A DNA stretch of 64,000 nucleotides from Xenorhabdus beddingii (GTDB lineage Bacteria > Pseudomonadota > Gammaproteobacteria > Enterobacterales > Enterobacteriaceae): contig NZ_MUBK01000016.1 in assembly GCF_002127545.1 (NCBI RefSeq), forward strand, positions 1 to 64,000, read 5' to 3'. The position numbers and the translations under genes were made by a program. Of this stretch, positions 57,888 through 64,000 are shown piece after piece (position 1 is the first letter of the stretch; every line of letters begins with the position of its first letter). The notes under the pieces were generated by a model. It was not told the DNA's origin and did no database searches. It worked only from the letters and a program-made list of their open reading frames with translations.

Positions 57888-58457
57888 ATGAAAAGAATTC
57901 TCTTTGTTATATTATCAGCCCTGTTGCTGGCAAGTTGTGTCACTGAAGAAACACAACAGCCTGCTCCTGTTACCCCCGTAGAACCAAAGAAAAAACAGGA
58001 ACCGCCAGTGGAACCCTCGGAAAAAGTTCCCCAGCCTCCCAAGATCCAGTCTATTAATTGGAATAGTATCGTTCAGCCGCTGGTTGAACAGATGGCTACC
58101 GCCAATGGTGTGGAAACGGGAAAAGTATTACTGGTTGATTCTGTCAAAAATAACACGAATGGCTCATTGCGCACCCTGAAAGCGACAGATGCGATCACGG
58201 ATGCCATCAGTCGCAAACAGATCTTTCAGGTTGTCGCGAAATCTCAGGTTCATACCGCCCGGCAGGCACTGGGGTTGTCATCGGAAGATAGCCTGGGGCT
58301 GCGCAGTAAATCTATTGGGCTGGCGCGTTATCTGAATGCCGATTATGTTCTTTATTCCGTGATTACTAACAATAATGGTCAGCGTGACATAGAAATGCAG
58401 TTAATGCTGGTCAAAACCGGTGAGATACTCTGGTCTGGTCGTGGTGACGTCAACTAA
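57888..58457 (+). CDS. lpoB: LpoB, outer-membrane lipoprotein activator of PBP1b
   Basis: The protein has 189 residues. The signal peptide ends in lipobox LLLASC with the lipidated Cys17. A proline-rich linker (about 25-50, many P/E/K) reaches the C-terminal domain that touches PBP1b (LVDSVKNNTNGSL through EILWSGRGDVN). It is anchored in the outer membrane. The linker is shorter than in E. coli. It partly overlaps thiK. Confidence 0.92.
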   Translation: MKRILFVILSALLLASCVTEETQQPAPVTPVEPKKKQEPPVEPSEKVPQPPKIQSINWNSIVQPLVEQMATANGVETGKVLLVDSVKNNTNGSLRTLKATDAITDAISRKQIFQVVAKSQVHTARQALGLSSEDSLGLRSKSIGLARYLNADYVLYSVITNNNGQRDIEMQLMLVKTGEILWSGRGDVN

Positions 58458-59307
58458 CGATAGCCCTTTGTTAAGGATGCTGTGTCAGCAATGGCCTGAC
58501 ATTCCGGCAGGGTCTTGGGAAATCAGGCCATTAACGGGTCTGACACAGACCAGTTACTTTATCACGGATGGTGTGCGTCAGATGGTTGGGCGCGCACAAA
58601 CATCATACAGTAAAACGTTGGGTGTCAACCGCCAGCGGGAAAATCAGATCTTACGTCGATTATCTTCCTCCCGCATTGCGCCTAACGTGATGGCGATGAA
58701 CGGAACCTGGCTATTGCTGGAATGGCTAACGGGAACAAAAGTAGATGCGGATTCATTGGGCCAGCCAGCGCTACAGCAATCATTGGCTCAAACGTTGGCG
58801 ACCCTTCACCGTCATTCCCCATTGGGCTACCCCCTTAAACTCAAACAGCAAATTGCATACCAGTGGCAACAAATCGATCGCAGACGTCTGTCTCCCCGCT
58901 GGTTGCGTCTGCATAAATCTTTTATGGCTGCCAGAATGCCCAGCGCCTTAAAAATCGCACCAGCTCATATGGATGTTCACCCCGATAATCTGCTAATGAC
59001 AGAAGAAGGGCTAAAATTGATTGATTGGGAATATGCCGCTGATGTTGATATTGGTTTCTCATTGGCTGTTCTCTTTAAAGGAAATCAATGGGATGAGAGA
59101 CAGCAACACACTTTTTTGGCTTATTATTGTCTCCAGGCATCGGGGTATTCCGATAGTCAATTATTACAGCGGCAGATAAAGCGATGGGAGCCGTGGGGGA
59201 GATACATGATGATGATGTGGTATGAAGTACGCTGGCAGCAGACAGGGGAAGCGCAATTTTTATCACTGGCGTGTCCTTTGCGCCACAGTTTTAACTTGTC
59301 AAAATAA
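58444..59307 (+). CDS. thiK: thiamine kinase
   Basis: The protein has 287 residues if it starts at GTG 58444; GTG at 58441 or 58420 are also possible. The start chosen gives the E. coli spacing to the first conserved motif (LTGLTQTSYFI). APH-type kinase motifs: HMDVHPDNLLMTEEG (catalytic loop) and KLIDWEYAADVDIG (metal-binding). It makes thiamine phosphate in salvage. It overlaps lpoB by 14 bp. Confidence 0.88.
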   Translation: MTSTNDSPLLRMLCQQWPDIPAGSWEIRPLTGLTQTSYFITDGVRQMVGRAQTSYSKTLGVNRQRENQILRRLSSSRIAPNVMAMNGTWLLLEWLTGTKVDADSLGQPALQQSLAQTLATLHRHSPLGYPLKLKQQIAYQWQQIDRRRLSPRWLRLHKSFMAARMPSALKIAPAHMDVHPDNLLMTEEGLKLIDWEYAADVDIGFSLAVLFKGNQWDERQQHTFLAYYCLQASGYSDSQLLQRQIKRWEPWGRYMMMMWYEVRWQQTGEAQFLSLACPLRHSFNLSK

Positions 59308-59396
59308 ATTTAAACTGGCGCAATGCGCCGGTGGAATGAACCTCAATTAACGATAAATAATTATATGGCAACCAATAAAAAGAAGTGGGGAATGCT

Positions 59397-60431
59397 ATGG
59401 GTCCAGTAATGTTAGATGTTGTAGGCTATGAATTGGATAATGAAGAACGCGAAATTCTACAGCATCCATTTGTAGGTGGTTTAATTTTGTTTGCCCGCAA
59501 TTTCCACGATACAAAGCAATTACGTGAATTAGTTCGCCAAATTCGTGCGGCTTCCCATCACCGTTTGGTGATTGCGGTTGATCAGGAAGGCGGGCGTGTC
59601 CAGCGGTTTCATGAAGGTTTCACCCGCTTACCTGCTGCGCAGTCTTTTGCTTGTGTGCACGATCTGCTTATGGGCGCCCATTTGGCAGAAGAATCGGGTT
59701 GGCTGATGGCATCAGAAATGATCGCCATGGATATTGATATCAGTTTTGCGCCGGTGTTGGATTTAGGGCATAAGTGTACAGCAATTGGCGAACGTTCATT
59801 CCACGAAAATCCTGAGCCTGCCATGGTAATGGCAGAAAAATTCATCAAGGGTATGCATTCCGCAGGAATGAGGTCAACAGGTAAACATTTTCCGGGACAT
59901 GGGGCAGTAACGGCAGATTCTCATAAAGAAACACCGAGGGATAACCGTTCAATGGATGCCATTAGTTGTCATGATATGGTGATATTCCGCGATTTTATCC
60001 AACGTAATTTGCTGGATGCGATCATGCCGGCCCATGTTATTTATCTTCAGGTCGATCACCGTCCTGCCAGTGGTTCACCGTATTGGCTGAAATCTGTATT
60101 GCGTGAGCAACTGGGATTTGAAGGCGTCATTTTCTCTGATGATTTATCAATGGAAGGTGCCACCGTGATGGGAAGTTATGCCGAGCGTGCGAAAGCCTCA
60201 CTGGATGCGGGTTGCGACATGATTTTGGTGTGCAATAATCGGAAAGGGGCGGTCAGTGTGCTGGATAACCTTCCGGCTATTGATCCAAATAAAGTCGATT
60301 CAAATAAAATCACCCGATTATATCATCAGGGCAAACAATTTAGTCTGGAAGAATTACAAAAATCCGACCGTTGGCAACAGGCGAACAGGGCCTTGCAGGG
60401 TCTGTGCGAACAATGGCTAAGATGTGAATAA
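59397..60431 (+). CDS. nagZ: beta-N-acetylglucosaminidase NagZ
   Basis: The protein has 344 residues from the ATG at 59397 (GGGGAATGCT before), starting [20 protein letters not shown]. Family GH3 motifs: [18 protein letters not shown], with the catalytic Asp/His pair, [12 protein letters not shown] and [12 protein letters not shown]. It removes GlcNAc from muropeptides in the cytoplasm during wall recycling. The E. coli neighbour ycfP is absent; the next gene is ndh. Confidence 0.96.
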   Translation: MGPVMLDVVGYELDNEEREILQHPFVGGLILFARNFHDTKQLRELVRQIRAASHHRLVIAVDQEGGRVQRFHEGFTRLPAAQSFACVHDLLMGAHLAEESGWLMASEMIAMDIDISFAPVLDLGHKCTAIGERSFHENPEPAMVMAEKFIKGMHSAGMRSTGKHFPGHGAVTADSHKETPRDNRSMDAISCHDMVIFRDFIQRNLLDAIMPAHVIYLQVDHRPASGSPYWLKSVLREQLGFEGVIFSDDLSMEGATVMGSYAERAKASLDAGCDMILVCNNRKGAVSVLDNLPAIDPNKVDSNKITRLYHQGKQFSLEELQKSDRWQQANRALQGLCEQWLRCE

Positions 60432-60861
60432 TGCTTGAATAATATAGGTGTTTCAATAAAGTCGGGAATAGGTTCATCACAACTGATCTTATTCCTTTTT
60501 CTCCTCAACTCGGCAGTCCTCTGTATTTTTCTCTGAACGGGGGATTTATTGCCTTTCGGGTCCTGCATTCACACAATATTAACATTGTAAATATTGATTA
60601 CGCATAAATCTGACTTAAGTCAGATTTATGCGTAATCATCATGCAAATTTTGTGATTGTTGTCTAATTAATCAAAAGAATTTGATTGTGGCTATTTTTGG
60701 TATGACCAACTGGCCTGCCATGATATTCTGGCGATATTTGATATTTGCAGTATGAAACTTGTTTGGCATGGTGTTATTTAAGGGCGTTATTTAAGTTTTC
60801 ATTCAAAAAATGCGTTTAATACTCTTACATAACATTATGGTGTATTTTCAGTGGGGTAGTC
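60432..60861. other. intergenic region upstream of ndh with a long palindrome
   Basis: It holds a 44-bp perfect palindrome (60595-60638) and the ndh promoter. No gene is seen. Confidence 0.6.
60595..60638. repeat. 44-bp perfect palindrome without spacer
   Basis: The sequence at 60595-60638 reads the same on both strands (left half TGATTACGCATAAATC..., centred on CTTAAG). The mirror was checked base by base for 22 bp per arm. It could form a cruciform or a 22-bp RNA hairpin. Confidence 0.95.
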
Positions 60862-62166
60862 ATGACAACGCCAAAGACAAGAATTGTCATCATTGGTGGG
60901 GGCGCGGGTGGTTTAGAGCTGGCAACGCGTTTGGGACATAAGCTGGGTCGTAAGCAAAAAGCCGAAGTTACTTTGGTGGATCGCAACAACAGCCACTTAT
61001 GGAAGCCATTATTACATGAAGTCGCAACGGGTTCTCTTGATGATGGTGTTGACGCACTAAGCTATTTAGCTCATGCCAGTAATCATTATTTCAATTTTCA
61101 GCTAGGTACACTCACGAATATTAATCGTGAAGAAAAGAAAATCACTTTGGCTGCGATCTGTGATGAAAGCAGTGATTTGCTGGTACCAGAGCGTGAGCTG
61201 GCTTACGACATTCTTGTCATGGCATTGGGCAGTCAGTCAAATGATTTTGGGACGGCAGGTGTTAAGGACAACTGTATTTTCCTTGATAATCCTCAGCAGG
61301 CACATCGTTTCCACAATGAAATGTTAAATTTATTCCTGAAATATTCTGCAAATCAATGTGCGGGAGAAAAAGTGAATATCGCAATTGTTGGTGGCGGTGC
61401 AACAGGGGTGGAGCTTTCAGCGGAGCTGTATAATGCGGTTAAACAGCTTCACAGTTATGGTTTTGAAAGCCTGAATACAGAGGCTTTAAATGTGACTTTG
61501 GTTGAAGCGGGTGAACGGATTTTGCCAGCATTGCCAACCCGTATTTCCAGCGCAGCACATCAAGAATTGACTAAACTTGGCGTCAAAGTCTTAACCAAGA
61601 CCATGGTGACCAGTGCTGATGAGCATGGACTGAATACTAAAGATGGAGAGCAGATCAAAGCCTCCCTGATGGTTTGGGCTGCGGGGATCAAGGCACCAGA
61701 CTTTATGAAAGATATCGGTGGATTGGAAACAAACCGCATTAATCAATTAGTGGTGAAGCCAACGTTGCAAACGACACGGGATGATCGTGTTTTCGCTATC
61801 GGGGATTGCGCATCATGCCCGAAAAAAGAAGGGGGTTTTGTTCCTCCACGGGCCCAGTCCGCTCACCAAATGGCAAGCCGTTGTTATGACAATATCCTGG
61901 CATTACTGAATGAAAAACCATTAAAAGAATATGTGTATAAAGATCACGGTTCATTGGTTTCATTATCTAAATTCAGTACGGTGGGTAGCTTAATGGGGAA
62001 CCTGATGCGTGGATCAATGATGGTGGAAGGCCGTATTGCGCGTGTGGTTTATATCTCTTTGTATCGTATGCACCAAGTCGCCCTGCATGGATATATTAAA
62101 ACCGGCTTGATGATGTTGGTGGGCGGAATTAACCGTGTCATTCGCCCACGGTTGAAATTGCACTAA
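60862..62166 (+). CDS. ndh: NADH dehydrogenase II
   Basis: The protein has 434 residues. FAD-binding: [22 protein letters not shown]-binding: [20 protein letters not shown]; the quinone-site region [14 protein letters not shown] and the hydrophobic C-terminus that anchors it to the inner membrane follow. It passes electrons from NADH to quinone without pumping protons. In E. coli it is repressed by Fnr; no clear Fnr box was verified. It is followed by a 1-kb gap instead of a dense operon. Confidence 0.96.
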   Translation: MTTPKTRIVIIGGGAGGLELATRLGHKLGRKQKAEVTLVDRNNSHLWKPLLHEVATGSLDDGVDALSYLAHASNHYFNFQLGTLTNINREEKKITLAAICDESSDLLVPERELAYDILVMALGSQSNDFGTAGVKDNCIFLDNPQQAHRFHNEMLNLFLKYSANQCAGEKVNIAIVGGGATGVELSAELYNAVKQLHSYGFESLNTEALNVTLVEAGERILPALPTRISSAAHQELTKLGVKVLTKTMVTSADEHGLNTKDGEQIKASLMVWAAGIKAPDFMKDIGGLETNRINQLVVKPTLQTTRDDRVFAIGDCASCPKKEGGFVPPRAQSAHQMASRCYDNILALLNEKPLKEYVYKDHGSLVSLSKFSTVGSLMGNLMRGSMMVEGRIARVVYISLYRMHQVALHGYIKTGLMMLVGGINRVIRPRLKLH

Positions 62167-63183
62167 TTGGCTAAAATAATTGGCTGAAAATGGCTCATCT
62201 GGGTGTGATTAACTCAGATGAGCGATTTACCCGCTTGCCCGCCTATTTATCCGTTTATCCGTCATACTTCAAGCGGCCTCTTTGTTGGTTACGCTCACTC
62301 ACCCCGATCACTGTTCTTATAAACATCGCATTATCTATGCTCCCAGTTCACTCCCTTACCGCGCGATGTAACTCGAATTATTTTGGGTATATATTTGTTG
62401 TTATACATATAACAATTATTCTTCTCTAAACTTATTGAAATTATTTATTATAATAAATAAAACTGCATTCAATATAAATTCAGTCATCCGTTTTACTTAA
62501 CTCATTATTGTTATATATAAAATATTCTTAAATAATGGAGTTGGCATCACGTTGATACGCCGAAAGAAAAAATCCAACGGATTTAGTGGCGCATATGTGA
62601 CTTGCAGAGGAATTAAATAGTTTATCTGTATATTTAATTTATCGTTGTAATAAGGCCCGTTTTAGTTAGGTTACTATGGTATCACTACTTTGATCTGGCT
62701 GTTAGGATGAAGGGCATTCGAAATGATATATGTCCCTCATTTTTCGAGTGACTGCTTTATTGGTTTTATTGGCGAACGGCCATCGTATCGTTGTATAACC
62801 TATAGATATTAGGGGCATCTATTTTCTGGATTTTCTTGTTTCCTGCTATGTTACAGGGATCTTGAAACATAGGTATTGAAACAGAAGGTATTGAAACAGA
62901 AGGTTTTTAAACAGGGGAAAGAGAGGAGAATATAGAATTAAGGGTTATCTTATCGGAAAGTTTTATTTATCATTTTTAATTCAGGTTGTGAACAGATAAA
63001 AGTGATAGAGTTTGCACGTGCTTTAGTGTTTTTCTGAGGGAGAGCGTAGAGAATTAAATATCACTATTAGCTCTTAATAATATTAGATTAATGAAATAGG
63101 ATTTTTCTTAAATAACAGATTCAGCGCATTTTTAGCTTACATCAAATATTGGGGAAATATTTTCCAACCAAAATGTTTGGAAA
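62167..63183. other. 1-kb AT-rich intergenic region with repeats
   Basis: It holds a palindromic dispersed repeat (62260-62396) and a 15-bp tandem repeat (62874-62905), GGTATTGAAACAGAA twice. No coding sequence is convincing. Confidence 0.5.
62260..62396. repeat. Xenorhabdus/Photorhabdus/Yersinia-type dispersed repeat, about 137 bp
   Basis: It runs from ATACTTCAAGCGGCC to AACTCGAATTATTTTGGGTATA, with GTTACGCTCACTCACCCCGA between. I recognise this as a common intergenic repeat in these genera. Any frame through it is not a gene. Confidence 0.65.
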
Positions 63184-63678
63184 ATGATTGATATATTAAG
63201 GTGTTATGTGGTTAAACTAAAGAGAAGACAGTATATAATTTGTTCCATAATTATTATTGCCATTATTGGTGCTGCCGCCACGTTTTTTTTTGAAACCCCA
63301 CTCCCCAGCGTTGCGCAAGTCACATCTTCGAAGCCTATCAGATCAATTGTTGCTGTTCATCAACCCTATTGTCATATCGCAGTATTTCCCATTCCTGTTA
63401 CGGTAGGATCTATTATGACTACGCGTTTTCCTCAACATGAATATCATATATTAACGCTTCTTGATAATCTAAAAATCAAGAGAGAATATCCTGCCTTGAA
63501 CTCTTCGGTACTAAAAAATTGCATCATGGTTGATTTTAAACAAGTGCGTGTTGTGGGGTACGATGTCACTTATATGATTGGAAATAATCCGGGAAAAGTC
63601 AGAATGCCCTATAATCCAGAAGAAATTATTCCTTTAAATAAGAAAGGTAAATTAATTATACAGACACGGTCAGAATAA
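63184..63678 (+). CDS. UmoD/YcfJ-like membrane-anchored protein
   Basis: The protein has 164 residues (156 from a GTG at 63208, which has AAGG in place). One membrane anchor follows a basic start (KRRQYIICSIIIIAIIGAAA), then AQVTSSKPIRSI and, at the end, VVGYDVTYMIGNNPGKVRMP and IPLNKKGKLII. These match YcfJ and P. mirabilis UmoD, which raises flhDC expression. The glycine-zipper region of YcfJ is missing, as in UmoD. E. coli ycfJ lies next to ndh, and this gene is between ndh and mfd. The function in this organism is inferred. Confidence 0.65.
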   Translation: MIDILRCYVVKLKRRQYIICSIIIIAIIGAAATFFFETPLPSVAQVTSSKPIRSIVAVHQPYCHIAVFPIPVTVGSIMTTRFPQHEYHILTLLDNLKIKREYPALNSSVLKNCIMVDFKQVRVVGYDVTYMIGNNPGKVRMPYNPEEIIPLNKKGKLIIQTRSE

Positions 63679-63839
63679 TAAATTATTTATACTCTTTGGT
63701 GGCAAGCCGACTAGAGGATTACACTGTTTCGTCATTGATCCACATGAAATTACATTAGTTCACATGAAATTACAGGGGTGAACTCTATGAACAAAACAGT
63801 GCAATCATAAAATCAATTTCTCATCTTTCAGTTTACAGA

Positions 63840-64000
63840 TTAGTGAGGATTCTGGTGTTGCTCAAAGGTTTCCAGTAGTTGCTGGATGAAAGACAAGCGA
63901 GTAGCCCGCTCTGTTAATTCAGTCATAAATTTCAGTTTAGACGAGCCATCCAGCCGATAAATATGGGGCTGGGTTTGTAATAAACCGATCAAATAATTAG
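63840..64000 (-). CDS. mfd: transcription-repair coupling factor Mfd, C-terminal end (partial)
   Basis: The 53 codons before the stop at 63840-63842 read IYRLDGSSKLKFMTELTERA and RLSFIQQLLETF, the C-terminus of Mfd (conserved RLDG-x-x-KLKF). Mfd clears stalled RNA polymerase from damaged DNA. The gene runs off the right edge. Its place next to ndh and a ycfJ-like gene is as in E. coli. Confidence 0.88.
   Translation of the reverse strand, partial: NYLIGLLQTQPHIYRLDGSSKLKFMTELTERATRLSFIQQLLETFEQHQNPH

Noticed and set aside
62190..62429. 79-codon frame after ndh
   Set aside because: It lies within the palindromic dispersed repeat, which is open in many frames.
1..64000. CRISPR arrays, group I/II introns and retron-like reverse transcriptases
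   Set aside because: No regularly spaced direct repeats of 25-40 bp and no reverse transcriptase or Cas motifs were seen on either strand.

Overview
The window looks like chromosomal DNA of an enterobacterium in the Morganellaceae, most likely Xenorhabdus or a close relative such as Photorhabdus. This is an inference. It rests on the E. coli-like order of housekeeping blocks, an AT-rich base composition, a UmoD-like gene of the Proteus type between ndh and mfd, and a palindromic dispersed repeat I associate with this group. No database search was run.

Layout. Positions 1-5122 are an accessory island beside a tRNA-Pro(GGG) gene. It holds a frameshifted IS5-family element, an O-acyltransferase interrupted at a 7-bp tandem repeat (a probable phase-variable gene in its OFF state), the C-terminal remnant of a phage integrase, a protein with a DUF2829/Tad2-like N-terminal domain, and a phage tail-collar protein. 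Positions 5123-25726 are conserved core: proL, yejM-yejL, yejK, rplY, radD, rsuA-bcr, yejG, mepS, lpxT, two small pilin-like exported proteins, efpL, an aromatic amino acid permease (mtr-like), a Nudix hydrolase, an orphan fruK with a Cra box, nfo, yeiH, yeiE and lysP. Positions 25727-31240 hold an iron-siderophore uptake locus (binding protein, permease, ATPase, CirA-like TonB receptor) in the place that cirA occupies beside lysP in E. coli.

Positions 31240-41140 hold plaP with a long leader, dld, sbcB, a phage-like orphan gene, a decayed GNAT acetyltransferase, tmaR, an AbiEi/AbiEii toxin-antitoxin pair and a small NAD(P)-binding protein. Positions 41168-60431 are the dense rne / rluC / yceF / yceD-rpmF-plsX-fabHDG-acpP-fabF-pabC-mltG-tmk-holB-tatD / hinT-lpoB-thiK-nagZ block. 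It joins RNA decay, ribosome production, fatty-acid synthesis, cell-wall metabolism and DNA replication in the order seen in E. coli. The window ends with ndh, a 1-kb AT-rich stretch with a dispersed repeat, a umoD/ycfJ-like gene and the C-terminal end of mfd.

Signals most worth a second look: the (TAAAAAA)n tract that splits the acyltransferase; the Tad2-like domain fused to an unknown C-terminal domain in the phage remnant; a 44-bp perfect uninterrupted palindrome upstream of ndh; the plaP leader with a YoeI-like overlapping reading frame; a pair of minimal pilin-like proteins; and fruK that has kept a Cra operator but lost fruB and fruA. No CRISPR array and no clearly complete new multi-gene defence system was seen. 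The only recognisable defence genes are AbiE and the putative anti-defence domain.
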